Assembly (NCBI RefSeq): GCF_049723235.1
Contig: NZ_JBNARB010000013.1
Location: 1 to 64,000, forward strand
Direction of reading: 5' to 3'
DNA: 64,000 nucleotides
From: Thermovenabulum sp049723235
GTDB taxonomy: Bacteria; Bacillota; Thermosediminibacteria; Thermosediminibacterales; Thermosediminibacteraceae
The notes under the pieces are model-generated. The model was not told where the DNA came from. It ran no database searches and saw nothing but the letters and a program-made list of their open reading frames with translations. Within the stretch, counting starts at the first letter, position 1. Each line of letters opens with the position of its first letter. This document shows, one piece after another, positions 53,243 through 61,555 of the stretch. The translations under genes were made by a program, and so were the position numbers.

Positions 53243-53664
53243 TTTAATCCCTCCAGTATCATTTCTACAGCTTTTTTGTACCGGGGATATACCTCTTTAT
53301 ATCTTAAACTTACCTTTTCTATTAAATCGGTTACGGTGTTTTCATCCCTGATATATAGGGGTAATCCGTTTCTCAAAATATTGAAGGCAATTATAGTGTT
53401 TGAGTGGTTTACCGAGTGGATGTCAAAGAGATGACCCTCAAAATTTAAAAGCTTTAAGTATAATGTTTCAATAACATCCTCCGCTTTTTTTTCGTCTACG
53501 CAATCAAAAAAAATAATTCCGATGTCTATGTCGCTGTCGGGGCGCATTAAATCGAGGCTTGAGCCGAAAAGGTAGACGCCTGCTATTTCTTCAAAAGAGG
53601 CGACCTTTTCTGTGATGTAATTTTTTAATTTTTCTTTATCTATTCTTACCAAATCCCTCGGCAT
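53239..53664 (-). CDS. mntA: MntA-like nucleotidyltransferase antitoxin
   Basis: A 141-aa minimal nucleotidyltransferase with GSSLDLMRPDSDIDIGIIF, containing the GSX10DXD catalytic motif. MntA AMPylates and neutralises HepT. ATG 53664 is chosen: AAAGGCGG precedes it by about 10 bases, and the longer GTG start at 53673 abuts that site. It precedes and overlaps hepT. Confidence 0.9.
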   Translation of the reverse strand: MPRDLVRIDKEKLKNYITEKVASFEEIAGVYLFGSSLDLMRPDSDIDIGIIFFDCVDEKKAEDVIETLYLKLLNFEGHLFDIHSVNHSNTIIAFNILRNGLPLYIRDENTVTDLIEKVSLRYKEVYPRYKKAVEMILEGLK

Positions 53665-53673
53665 TTTTATCAC

Positions 53674-53896
53674 CGCCTTTAAATTTCTTATTTATAAATT
53701 ACCATAATTTTTATATAATTTAAAGATAAGGGTAGACCCGGGTAAAAATATTTCCAGCAAAAAGTTTTTGGCAGGGACGGAAGTTTTGATTAAAATAGAA
53801 TTAAAGCATTGTATTTAAAAAATTTAAAAGCATTTAAAGAGAGTATAAAATATAATATATTAAATGCTGAATTCGCCTAAAAAAGAAGGGGTTAAA
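53674..53896. other. divergent intergenic region
   Basis: A+T-rich region between the leftward mntA-hepT pair and the rightward deacetylase; it must hold both promoters. No stable hairpin or repeat is seen. Confidence 0.4.
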
Positions 53897-55156
53897 ATGA
53901 GCTATTTTGTCGTAACTGGGCTTTTTTCCTATCTCGTCGGGGGATTTTTCGTTTTTCAAAAGAAGGAATATTTCACTCAAATAATAGAATTTTTCAAAGG
54001 CTACCTGACTATGCTTTTTGCAGGGCTCTACCTTCACTCGGGTCTTACCTACATTTTTTCTTCGATGGGCGTCTTAACGGGGCACACGCGCCCCTTTTTC
54101 AAGGGATTTCGCGGAGACACCACCGAAGCCCTTGCCCTCGGCATCATATTTTACCTTTCCTGGAAAATGGGGCTTTTGCTTTTATTGTTTTTTATAATTA
54201 TAAAACAGTTTGTAGAAGAATACGACGATGCGGTATTTTTAACAGCCCTTTTGATCCCGGTGGTAACCTTCCGGTTTTTCAGGACCGATTCGTATAATAT
54301 AATTTCTTTGATTATCTTTGCCCAGCTTGCCGTTCAGTTCTGGCCGGATTTTCTGGAAAAAAAGGTAAAATCCGTTCTAGTTAACCGCACCCTGCTGGGG
54401 CTCCTGGTGTTTTTTATTCTTGTTTTATTCTTTTTTAATAAATACGTGTACAAAGGCTTTGGAATGCAGAAGGATTTAATTAGGCATGGGCCGGGACATT
54501 TTAAGTATGCAGCAATTACCTTTGACGACGGGCCCGATCCGCTTTATACGCCCGAAATACTGGATATATTGAAGGAAAAAGGCGTACCGGCGACCTTTTT
54601 CCTCGTGGGGAAGAATGTGGAAAGCTACCCGGATATTGCAAAAAGGATCGTAAAAGAAGGGCACTCCATAGGCAATCACACCTATAGCCACAGGAGCCTC
54701 ATCCCCCTTTCAGCAAAGGGGCAGGAGGAGGAAATAAAAAAGTGTGAAGCAGCTATAGAAAAAATAACGGGGGTCAGACCGGTGCTTTTCAGGCCCCCGA
54801 GGGGCGTGTATACAGCTTTTGCCAGAAAACTTTTAAAAGACGAAAGGTATACCATCGTCTTGTGGGACGTGAGTGCCATGGACTGGGCGGAACTGCCTCC
54901 GGATAAAATCGTGGAAAGAGTGGTCAAAAGCGTAAAACCCGGTTCCATAATACTTTTTCACGATTCGGGGGACTTAGTGACCTACAGAGGGGGCAACAGG
55001 ACATCTACCGTGGAAGCCCTTCCTATGGTTATAGATGAGCTGAAAAAACAGGGCTACGAATTCGTTACGGTGGACCAGATGATATTCCTATCCGAACTGA
55101 TGGAAACGGAGGAAAAGGTAAATGAGAATAAGAACGGCGGCTTTGAAGGACGTTGA
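53897..55156 (+). CDS. membrane-anchored NodB polysaccharide deacetylase
   Basis: A 419-aa protein from ATG 53897 after AGAAGGGG. The N-terminal ~190 residues contain about six hydrophobic helices with an RGDTTEALALGIIFYLSWK segment, reminiscent of PgsC-like poly-gamma-glutamate proteins; this resemblance is weak. The C-terminal NodB domain (about 200-410) has TFDDGPDP with Asp210/Asp211, the zinc motif HTYSH (His261, His265), and RPPRG. It would deacetylate an extracellular polysaccharide or peptidoglycan. The end overlaps the acetyltransferase gene by 35 bases. Confidence 0.85.
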   Translation: MSYFVVTGLFSYLVGGFFVFQKKEYFTQIIEFFKGYLTMLFAGLYLHSGLTYIFSSMGVLTGHTRPFFKGFRGDTTEALALGIIFYLSWKMGLLLLLFFIIIKQFVEEYDDAVFLTALLIPVVTFRFFRTDSYNIISLIIFAQLAVQFWPDFLEKKVKSVLVNRTLLGLLVFFILVLFFFNKYVYKGFGMQKDLIRHGPGHFKYAAITFDDGPDPLYTPEILDILKEKGVPATFFLVGKNVESYPDIAKRIVKEGHSIGNHTYSHRSLIPLSAKGQEEEIKKCEAAIEKITGVRPVLFRPPRGVYTAFARKLLKDERYTIVLWDVSAMDWAELPPDKIVERVVKSVKPGSIILFHDSGDLVTYRGGNRTSTVEALPMVIDELKKQGYEFVTVDQMIFLSELMETEEKVNENKNGGFEGR

Positions 55157-55733
55157 GGCGGTGGCAGAGGTATTTTTAAGGGCTTTTGAGGGGAGTATAA
55201 GGTTTTTCACCCCCGTCACTTCGGGTATAAAAAGGGCGTTTTTTGACTTCTTTTCTCTTTTGATTTTTACCTTCAGGGAAGGTGTGATGGTGGCAGAGGA
55301 GGAAAATAAAATCATCGGGTACATCGTAATGGCGGATAACGTAAAAAGACTCTGGAAGGAAGCGGTACTTAGCGGATTTATTTTCAAGGTTATAGGGAAA
55401 TATTTTAAAGGGGAATACGGAATAAATTTTAAGGATGCTTTAAAGATAGTTTTCAATAAGGTTTTCTTTTTAAAGTTTGAAGTGATCACATCGCCTTCGG
55501 CTCAGCTTTTGTCCATAGGCGTTTTGCCTGAGCATCACGGGAAAGGGATAGGAAGAGCGCTCCTGGAAAAAGGGATGGAATATATTCGGAAAAAAGGTAT
55601 TAAAAGGGTAAAGCTGGAGGTCAGGCCCGAGAATACTTCAGCAGTGAAACTTTATAAAAGCTTTGGGTTTAAGGTAAAGGGAAGGACAAGGGACCTTCAG
55701 GGGGAATGGCTTATAATGGTCTGGGAAGGCTAA
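55122..55733 (+). CDS. GNAT-family N-acetyltransferase
   Basis: A 203-aa GNAT enzyme: N-terminal MRIRTAALKDVEAVAEVF, motif A LSIGVLPEHHGKGIGRALLE, then ENTSAVKLYKSFGFKVKGRT. A longer middle segment with hydrophobic stretches separates the two parts. The acceptor is unknown. It overlaps the deacetylase gene, suggesting translational coupling and perhaps a shared cell-envelope role. Confidence 0.88.
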   Translation: MRIRTAALKDVEAVAEVFLRAFEGSIRFFTPVTSGIKRAFFDFFSLLIFTFREGVMVAEEENKIIGYIVMADNVKRLWKEAVLSGFIFKVIGKYFKGEYGINFKDALKIVFNKVFFLKFEVITSPSAQLLSIGVLPEHHGKGIGRALLEKGMEYIRKKGIKRVKLEVRPENTSAVKLYKSFGFKVKGRTRDLQGEWLIMVWEG

Positions 55734-56017
55734 AAAGAAAACACCTCCCTTTCGATGTTTTGCACGAAAAACCTTCCGTCTTCTTCCAGAAAATTCAGGG
55801 CGCTTTCCAGCTGGCTTTCCGCATGGTTTTTACTTGAAGAAACGCAGCTTATACCTATTACGGCAAAGCGAAGGTCATCCTGCCTTTCCACTTCGGCCAC
55901 GGAAAGGTTGAATTTACCTTTCAGCCTTTCAATGACGCTTTTTACAATTGATCGCTTATCCTTTAAAGAAAAGGTATCCCCTAAATAAATTTCCACCTTT
56001 AAGATTCCGATGTTCAT
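55730..56017 (-). CDS. DUF503 (YlxP-like) protein
   Basis: A 95-aa protein of the DUF503 family: IGILKVEIYLGDTFSLKDKR, then FNLSVAEVERQDDLRFAVIG. Homologues (YlxP) usually lie in the rbfA-nusA-infB region; here it is isolated and on the opposite strand. ATG 56017 follows AAAGGTGG at suitable spacing. The stop overlaps the end of the GNAT gene by four bases. Confidence 0.88.
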   Translation of the reverse strand: MNIGILKVEIYLGDTFSLKDKRSIVKSVIERLKGKFNLSVAEVERQDDLRFAVIGISCVSSSKNHAESQLESALNFLEEDGRFFVQNIEREVFSF

Positions 56018-56060
56018 GATAACCACCTTTCCAGGATTAAATTAAAAGCGGGCGGTAAGT

Positions 56061-57341
56061 ATGGGCGTTTATAAGTATTTTAATAAAATTTCAAAGGAAA
56101 ATAAAGGGGCGGTGCTGGTAACGGTGCTCCTCACCGGGACGGTGCTTATAATTCTTGCCCTTGCCCTTGCGGAGTTTTCAAGAAGCGATTTAAAGGCTTC
56201 CCTTTACTACGAAAGAAGGGTTCAGGCCCAGTATCTGGCAGAAGGAGGACTGCAAAAGGCGCTTTCGGAGCTGAAAAATGATCCTGAAAGGCTTCAGTAT
56301 GTAATTTCATCAGCCCGGGGAAAGCCCAACGGTTTTTTATTCGACAGCATGAATGTGGACGAGGGAGATTTAAAGGGGAGTTTTACTTTAAAAGCTTATC
56401 TGGAATCGGAAAACAGGTTAAAAATTATATCGGAGGGTTCGTCGGGCGGGTCCAAATTTACTGCTTACGCGTATTTAAATGTAATTAGAAGCTATGAAGC
56501 CTTTCAGAAGATGATCTTTTCTTATTCGGGCTTTTCCTTTAACGGCTCCGCGAGCCTGCAGGGGGATATAGCCACTCTGGAAGATGTGGATTTAAAGGGA
56601 AGTTTTGATTTAAACGGAAATTTATACGCCAAAGGCGATGTAAAGCTTAGCGGGAGCGCCAGGGTGACAAAAAGCATATATTCTCTTGGTAATGTAAGCC
56701 TGAAAGGCAGCGCCGACGTCTACGGCGATATATACGCAAAGGGGTCTATTACATCAAGCGGGGCGGTGCTGGTAAGGGGTAAAAGATATCCCTACTACCA
56801 GGGGGATATAAGTTTTTCTCACGAAATGCCTTCCCCCGACCCTTATTTTTATAAAAACAGGGCCACTTCCGTTTACGAAGGCCCTTACAGGGTTACAAGC
56901 CTTGCCATGAGCGGTCATGTAATATTTGTCGATGATGATGTGGTTGAGGTGGTGGATAATAAAGGAAATAAAACTACGGTAGTGCATGAAGGGGATTTTT
57001 CAGCGGATAATCTTCAGGGAAACGGCGTGATATACGCAAAAGGGGATGTAGAGCTGAAGGTAGTAACGGGAAACAGCAGTGGAATAATAGTAATTTCGGA
57101 GAAAAACATCACCGTAAAAAATGCCGGGAGCGTAAAAAACGCCCTTTTGTTTGCGCCCAACGGCACGGTGGACCTGGGGACTTCAAATTTTGAAGGGTGC
57201 ATTGTAGCAAAAAACGTAGAATCCAACGGGAGCGCGGTGATAAAATACAGTGGCGCTTTCTTATCCATGAGCCAGTATCTTCCCCAGCAAAACCCACCTA
57301 AAATTAACTTAGATTATATAAAAAAGGAAGGGACGTATTAA
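56061..57341 (+). CDS. PilX-like prepilin N-terminus with bactofilin-like beta-helix
   Basis: A 426-aa protein. Residues about 14-38 (KGAVLVTVLLTGTVLIILAL) and the following EFSRSDLKASLYYERRVQAQ, then YLAEGGLQKAL, resemble PilX-type minor pseudopilins. Residues about 165-260 carry short repeats (SASLQGDIATLEDVDLKGSF; NLYAKGDVKLSGSA; SADVYGDIYAKGSI) typical of polymer-forming bactofilin-like beta-helices; a second beta-rich part follows. It is likely a membrane-anchored surface protein of unknown role. Its stop codon lies in a terminator loop shared with the convergent MFS gene. Confidence 0.75.
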   Translation: MGVYKYFNKISKENKGAVLVTVLLTGTVLIILALALAEFSRSDLKASLYYERRVQAQYLAEGGLQKALSELKNDPERLQYVISSARGKPNGFLFDSMNVDEGDLKGSFTLKAYLESENRLKIISEGSSGGSKFTAYAYLNVIRSYEAFQKMIFSYSGFSFNGSASLQGDIATLEDVDLKGSFDLNGNLYAKGDVKLSGSARVTKSIYSLGNVSLKGSADVYGDIYAKGSITSSGAVLVRGKRYPYYQGDISFSHEMPSPDPYFYKNRATSVYEGPYRVTSLAMSGHVIFVDDDVVEVVDNKGNKTTVVHEGDFSADNLQGNGVIYAKGDVELKVVTGNSSGIIVISEKNITVKNAGSVKNALLFAPNGTVDLGTSNFEGCIVAKNVESNGSAVIKYSGAFLSMSQYLPQQNPPKINLDYIKKEGTY

Positions 57342-57356
57342 AAGCTCCCTTCCTTT
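57323..57356. terminator. bidirectional terminator between convergent genes
   Basis: AAAGGAAGGGA (57323-57333) pairs with TCCCTTCCTTT (57346-57356). Its A-rich and T-rich flanks allow termination on both strands. The 12-base loop contains the stop codons of both convergent genes, which overlap by four bases. Confidence 0.85.
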
Positions 57357-58528
57357 ATTTCTTCTTTTATTAAGAAGGAAATAATGAAAGCAATTAAAAA
57401 CATCAGGCCGCCGCCCAAAAAGGTAAAGGCTATTCCGAAGCTGTCCCCGAGGAATCCGCCTATCATTGAGCCCATAACAAGTCCGATGGACATAAGGCCG
57501 TTATATACTCCGAAGGAACTGCCCTGATTTTCGCTGGTCCCTGCTTGAGCGATTAAAATATTTCCCGCTATGGTAACCGCAGCATTGAAAAATCCGAAGA
57601 AAAACCTGAGGGCAAAAAGCTCAAGGAAACTTCCGATAAATCCCTGGAGTGCAGTTAAAATAGCGCTTCCGATAAGTCCGATGCGGTAAAGGGAATTTAC
57701 CGGGTATTTTACCTTTCCGAGAAAGGGGGAAGCTATGGCAGTAGAGATTCCCGTAATGGAAAAGGCGATGCCGGTATACAATGACGTGTTTTCTGGATTA
57801 ATTTTGTGCATCAAGAGGGTTACCGCAGGAAGGATTCCCATTAAGGCCGCCTGGACGAAAATGCCTACCGAGTAAACCACGAGAAGCTTTCTGTTTTTAA
57901 AGGCATCCGCAATGCTTTTTATCATGGAAGATTTTGGCTTTGCCGTCTTTGATTCTTTAATGCCGGTGACATAAGGAAGAATTCCTGCGATTAATAGTAA
58001 AAATCCGTTAAAAGCAATACTTTTTCTAATTCCCATTATTTTGGCAGTAATTCCTCCTACCAGAGGGCCGGTAATGGTTCCCACTGCTGCTGCAGCATTT
58101 ATAATAGCTAAGTTGTAGTTCAAATTGTCGGGGGTGCTTACCGAAGCTATAAAGGTAATGGCGGCGGGGATGTAACCGGAAAAGGTGCCGTTTAAAGCCC
58201 TTAAAAATAAGAGCTGAGTTGGTGTTTTTGCGCCGGCCATTAAAAAGTAAATGATGCCCATGACCACACCGGCTCTTGCCATCATGGGCTTTTTTCCGTA
58301 TCTATCCGAAATTGCTCCCCAGATGGGGGCCATTATCCCGAACATGAGGGAGTTTGCCGAATAAATAAGCCCGGACCAGGTGGTGATATTCCGGGTAACT
58401 CCCATATCTAAAAGAAGATCGGGCAAAAACGGCGTCATTGATGAAAACGCTAACTGGGCTATAAAAACCCCAAAAGAAATGATATATAATTTTTTAATCT
58501 GATTTGATAAATTTAAAGGTAAATTCAT
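57338..58528 (-). CDS. MFS transporter, multidrug-efflux type
   Basis: A 396-aa, twelve-helix major facilitator. The loop 2-3 motif GAISDRYGKKPMM and motif C-like AAAAVGTITGPLVGG mark a drug:H+ antiporter-like exporter. The start ATG 58528 is preceded by CCGGAGG. The substrate cannot be read from sequence. Confidence 0.9.
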   Translation of the reverse strand: MNLPLNLSNQIKKLYIISFGVFIAQLAFSSMTPFLPDLLLDMGVTRNITTWSGLIYSANSLMFGIMAPIWGAISDRYGKKPMMARAGVVMGIIYFLMAGAKTPTQLLFLRALNGTFSGYIPAAITFIASVSTPDNLNYNLAIINAAAAVGTITGPLVGGITAKIMGIRKSIAFNGFLLLIAGILPYVTGIKESKTAKPKSSMIKSIADAFKNRKLLVVYSVGIFVQAALMGILPAVTLLMHKINPENTSLYTGIAFSITGISTAIASPFLGKVKYPVNSLYRIGLIGSAILTALQGFIGSFLELFALRFFFGFFNAAVTIAGNILIAQAGTSENQGSSFGVYNGLMSIGLVMGSMIGGFLGDSFGIAFTFLGGGLMFLIAFIISFLIKEEIKEGSF

Positions 58529-58782
58529 TTTAAATCCTCCGGTTAAAATTTTAAAAAATAATAAAAAGGCAAAAAGCCTTTTAAAATATATCTAAATCTG
58601 CGAATTAAAATACAAAAAATAAAGCTTCATAAAATAAAAATATAAAGGTATGCAGAATTTGATAAAAGCAATAATCTAAAACCATTTTACAATAAAATGA
58701 TTTCCAAGTAATATTATAATATAATTTTTTTCTCTGCGTTACAAATTCCAAAAATTAATAAAAGCAGAGGAAATCCATCGTG
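58529..58782. other. intergenic region upstream of the tRNA cluster
   Basis: A+T-rich. It must contain the leftward MFS promoter. A short near-symmetric AAAGGC...GCCTTTT hairpin lies at about 58564-58583. No gene seen. Confidence 0.4.
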
Positions 58783-58812
58783 TTGACAAAAGGGAATTTT
58801 TTATGCTATACT
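58783..58812 (+). promoter_or_regulatory. promoter of the tRNA cluster
   Basis: Perfect TTGACA (58783-58788), an 18-base spacer ending ATGC, and TATACT (58807-58812), 18 bases before the first tRNA. Confidence 0.85.
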
Positions 58813-58829
58813 TTGAATAGTCAATTTGC

Positions 58830-58916
58830 GGAGGGGTGTCCGAGTGGTTTAAGGAGCTGGTCTTGAAAACCAGTGCCCCAAAAGGGCCGGGGGTTCGAAT
58901 CCCTCCCCCTCTGCCA
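58830..58916 (+). tRNA. tRNA-Ser (UGA)
   Basis: Full cloverleaf with long variable arm. The anticodon loop is CTTGAAA within the stem CTGGT/ACCAG, the T loop is TTCGAAT, and CCA is encoded. Confidence 0.95.
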
Positions 58917-58926
58917 GGTTACTTGC

Positions 58927-59022
58927 GGAGAGATGGCCGAGAAGGTCGAAGGCGGTCGCCTGCTAAGCGACTATACGGACCTAAAATCCGTATCGAGGGT
59001 TCGAATCCCTCTCTCTCCGCCA
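58927..59022 (+). tRNA. tRNA-Ser (GCU)
   Basis: Acceptor GGAGAGA pairs with TCTCTCC. The anticodon loop is CTGCTAA in the stem GTCGC/GCGAC, with a long variable arm and encoded CCA. Confidence 0.95.
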
Positions 59023-59029
59023 CTTTCAT

Positions 59030-59106
<77 letters not shown>

Positions 59107-59121
59107 TCAAAGCTTTTACAT

Positions 59122-59198
59122 GCGCCCGTAGCTCAGGAGGAAAGAGCAGCGGTTTCCTAAACCGCGTGCCGGGGGTTCGAGTCCTCCCGGGCGCACCA
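59122..59198 (+). tRNA. tRNA-Arg (CCU)
   Basis: Acceptor GCGCCCG pairs with CGGGCGC. The anticodon loop is TTCCTAA in the stem GCGGT/ACCGC; CCA is encoded. Confidence 0.95.
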
Positions 59199-59221
59199 TT
59201 TTTTCCATAGGGGAAAGTTCA

Positions 59222-59677
59222 ATGGAAAGTATTCACCAGGTCTTCATGCGGGAGGCTTTAAAGGAAGCAGAAAAAGCCTTCGAAGAGGACGAGGTGCCCG
59301 TCGGTGCGGTGATCGTAAAAGATGGAAAGGTCATCGCTAAGGGAAGAAACGGGCGGGAAAAGCTTCAGGATGCCACTGCTCATGCAGAATTAATAGCCAT
59401 AAGGGAAGCCTGCAGGGAGCTTGGCAGCTGGAGATTGGCGGGGTGCAGTTTATACGTCACCTTGGAGCCCTGCGCCATGTGTTCCGGAGCGGCAGTGCTT
59501 TCCAGAATTGACTCGGTGATTTTCGGCGCATATGATCCGAAGGGCGGATGTGCCGGGAGCGTATTAAACGTTTTATCCTGCAGGAATTTGAACCACAGGC
59601 CCCGGGTCATAGGCGGAATACTGGAAGAGGAGTGCTCCTTCTTACTCAAGGAGTATTTCAAGAAAAAAAGGGAATGA
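59222..59677 (+). CDS. tadA: tRNA-specific adenosine deaminase
   Basis: A 151-aa zinc deaminase that converts A34 to inosine in tRNA-Arg(ACG). Zinc and catalytic residues: His54 in HAELIAI (with the Glu) and Cys84/Cys87 in EPCAMCSGA. ATG 59222 follows GGGGAAAG. It is embedded in the tRNA cluster just after its substrate tRNA gene, and may be transcribed from the tRNA promoter. Confidence 0.96.
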   Translation: MESIHQVFMREALKEAEKAFEEDEVPVGAVIVKDGKVIAKGRNGREKLQDATAHAELIAIREACRELGSWRLAGCSLYVTLEPCAMCSGAAVLSRIDSVIFGAYDPKGGCAGSVLNVLSCRNLNHRPRVIGGILEEECSFLLKEYFKKKRE

Positions 59678-59688
59678 AAATTTTCGGT

Positions 59689-59782
59689 GGAGAGATGGCC
59701 GAGAGGTCGAAGGCGCTCGACTCGAAATCGAGTAGGCGGCCCAAAAGCCGTCTCGTGAGTTCGAATCTCACTCTCTCCGCCA
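59689..59782 (+). tRNA. tRNA-Ser (CGA)
   Basis: Acceptor GGAGAGA pairs with TCTCTCC. The anticodon loop is CTCGAAA in the stem CTCGA/TCGAG, with long variable arm and encoded CCA. Confidence 0.95.
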
Positions 59783-59870
59783 TTAAAAATGGTTACAAGC
59801 GCAGAACTTAACTACAAAATTGCATTCTTAAGTAAAATTGATTAATTTATATGAGTAAAAAGATTTTCGC

Positions 59871-59965
59871 GGAGAGATGGCTGAGAGGTCGAAGGCGCTC
59901 GACTGGAAATCGAGTAGACGGGTGTTAAGCCCGTCTCGAGGGTTCGAATCCCTCTCTCTCCGCCA
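59871..59965 (+). tRNA. tRNA-Ser (GGA)
   Basis: Very similar to the CGA gene upstream, with anticodon loop CTGGAAA in the same stem; variable arm GACGGG/CCCGTC; CCA encoded. The two probably arose by duplication. Confidence 0.95.
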
Positions 59966-59980
59966 TTATTATTGCCCACA

Positions 59981-60028
59981 TGACTGCATTCCGTGCTTAC
60001 TATTAAGTGAGAAGGAGTGTGGTCTTTT
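59981..60028 (+). terminator. possible terminator after the tRNA cluster
   Basis: GACTGCATTCC pairs with GGAGTGTGGTC, using several G-U pairs, and is followed by TTTTTG. The loop also holds CTTAC/GTGAG. Moderate strength. Confidence 0.5.
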
Positions 60029-60105
60029 TGTTTAAAGCTTTTCACGAAAGTTCAGTTGTAAACTTTGGTGAATAATTGTGATATAATAATTTTGAGGTGA
60101 GATTA

Positions 60106-60303
60106 ATGAATGCGGGTAAGAGCATTTTATTAAAATTAATTGATGAAATTCCAGAAAGTCAAATACGAGAAGTTATAGATTTTATTTTATTTTTAAAAAA
60201 TAAAAAAGATAATCAGGTATTCAAGGATTTATTGTCTGCCAGCGAGAGCAGTATAGATTTTTGGGATAATGATATTGATGATGAGGTATGGAACAATGTA
60301 TAG
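60106..60303 (+). CDS. antitoxin of a MazF-like pair
   Basis: A 65-aa protein from ATG 60106 after GAGGTGA. A helical N-terminal part (LIDEIPESQIREVIDFILFL) resembles DUF2281-type antitoxins, and an acidic C-terminus (DFWDNDIDDEVWNNV) would wrap the toxin. It overlaps the toxin gene by eight bases. Confidence 0.75.
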   Translation: MNAGKSILLKLIDEIPESQIREVIDFILFLKNKKDNQVFKDLLSASESSIDFWDNDIDDEVWNNV

Positions 60304-60628
60304 GCAGGGCGATATATTATTAATTCCTATTCCTTTCAGTGATTTGACTTCCAATAAAAAACGCCCTGTTCTTGTTTTATCTAATGATGATTATAACAGC
60401 AGAACAGAAGATATAATAGTTGCGGCTATTACTTCGAACCTGGCAGTAAAAGATTATATTGTTATGCTGACCAGTAGCGACCTTTACGAGGGAGCCTTAA
60501 AGGTGGATTCCTGCATAAGGGTGGACAAGATTTATACCTTATCCCAAAGTATTGTAATAAGCAAGTTTGGTGCTGTGAAAAAGTATATTATCGATGCGGT
60601 CAGGAAAAAACTTTATGAATTGATCTAA
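60296..60628 (+). CDS. MazF/PemK-family endoribonuclease toxin
   Basis: A 110-aa toxin from ATG 60296: MYRQGDILLIPIPFSDLTSN, then KKRPVLVLSNDDYN and a later VDSCIRVDKIYTL, which match the PemK fold with its QGD and KKRPVLVL elements. It would cleave mRNA at specific sites when free of antitoxin. Longer in-frame starts from 60269 lie inside the antitoxin gene and are less likely. Confidence 0.85.
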   Translation: MYRQGDILLIPIPFSDLTSNKKRPVLVLSNDDYNSRTEDIIVAAITSNLAVKDYIVMLTSSDLYEGALKVDSCIRVDKIYTLSQSIVISKFGAVKKYIIDAVRKKLYELI

Positions 60629-60698
60629 ACTTGATTACAACCTGTTGGCTTCTTGAAAAGAGGCCATATGCCTAACGATATATGGAAATTTATTTACC

Positions 60699-60727
60699 TT
60701 GCTATTTATTAATAAAGATAGTATAAT
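60699..60727 (+). promoter_or_regulatory. promoter of the SRP RNA gene
   Basis: TTGCTA (60699-60704), a 17-base spacer and a perfect TATAAT (60722-60727). Confidence 0.75.
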
Positions 60728-60734
60728 AAATTTT

Positions 60735-61040
60735 GCGAGTCGTGTGGGCAAAAATCTTGGCCGTGCTAGACGGGGAGGTAGCGGTGCCCTGCACCCACAA
60801 TCCGCTGTAGTGGGGTCGAATCCCTTCCCGAGGTTTTGTCCCTGTGGGGTCCGGCCGGGACAAGTGGCAAAGAAGGTTGGGTCCCGCGCAATGGAAACTT
60901 CCGAACCCCGCCAGGTCCGGGAGGAAGCAACGGTAAGGAAGCACTTCCATGTGCCGCGGGGCAGCCTGACCGGAGTTAACTATCCCGGTATCGCCCGGAG
61001 GGAAAAATCGACGGAAGGTGCACGGCCATTAACTATATAT
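60735..61040 (+). ncRNA. ffs: signal recognition particle RNA, Bacillus-type long form
   Basis: Contains the Gram-positive 5' domain signature GTGCTAGACGGGGAGGTAGC and the universal SRP54-binding helix with CAGGTCCGGGAGGAAGCAA. The ends close by GGCCGTG (60759-60765) with CACGGCC (61021-61027). The Alu-type domain is present, so it is the ~270-300-base form. Exact mature ends are not determined. The 117-aa frame through it is not a gene. Confidence 0.95.
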
Positions 61041-61050
61041 ATAAGTAATT

Positions 61051-61085
61051 AAAGGGGTAGCATAAAATGCTTCCCCTTTTTAATT
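61051..61085 (+). terminator. intrinsic terminator after the SRP RNA
   Basis: AAAGGGGTAGCAT pairs with ATGCTTCCCCTTT (one T-T mismatch) and is followed by a T tract. The following 61086-61257 is A+T-rich and must hold the promoter of the magnesium operon. Confidence 0.9.
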
Positions 61086-61257
61086 TAAAAAGATAAGCTC
61101 AAAATTTAAAAAAAGATCATATTTTAAAATAGAATGAAATCTAAAGAAATACTCAGGAATAACAGGTTAACGTAAAAGAATAACCAATAATTTAGAAATT
61201 CGGTTAATTTTACTTGAAAAATAAATTTTTTCTGCTAAAATAGTATTTGAAAAAATT

Positions 61258-61412
61258 ATTAGCTCGGTAGGCGAGGCTCCTACAAGGATACAGGCTGCTG
61301 CCGCGAAAGATTGGAGACAATCTTAGCTGGTAAACAGGTTTTGCCGAACCAAGGCTTAACCTAATGCAGCTTTTAAGCCCTGTAGTGCCAAAGCTTGTAC
61401 GAGGTTGAAAAA
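61258..61412 (+). ncRNA. M-box (ykoK) magnesium riboswitch
   Basis: Carries the conserved elements GTAGGCGAGGCTCCTACAAG, ATACAGGCTGCTGCC, AATGCAGC, CCCTGTAGTGCCAAAGC and TTGTACGAGG in the order of the M-box family. It senses Mg2+; binding normally promotes downstream termination. The segment ACGAGGTT at its end can pair with AACCTCGT (61431-61438) as part of the expression platform. It precedes an MgtE-like gene and an Nramp-related gene, consistent with Mg2+ transport. Confidence 0.93.
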
Positions 61413-61442
61413 TATTTTACATTTTAGCCTTAACCTCGTATG

Positions 61443-61478
61443 AAGCCGCCGGGGAAAAGGCTTTTTTATTTTCCAATT
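61443..61478 (+). terminator. M-box expression-platform terminator
   Basis: AAGCC pairs with GGCTT, with an alternative longer AGCCTT/AAGGCT pairing from 61426, followed by TTTTATTTT. It should form when Mg2+ is bound to the M-box. Confidence 0.7.
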
Positions 61479-61555
61479 TTGAGCAAAATATAAGAAAAAG
61501 GAGATGGTTTTTTAAATGGACGGTAACCCTGCCAGTAGAATTTTTAAAATTCGGT

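Noticed and set aside
59548..59811. An 87-aa reading frame
   Set aside because: It covers the end of tadA in another frame and a tRNA gene.
60699..61052. A 117-aa reading frame
   Set aside because: It runs through the SRP RNA, whose conserved motifs and promoter explain the sequence.
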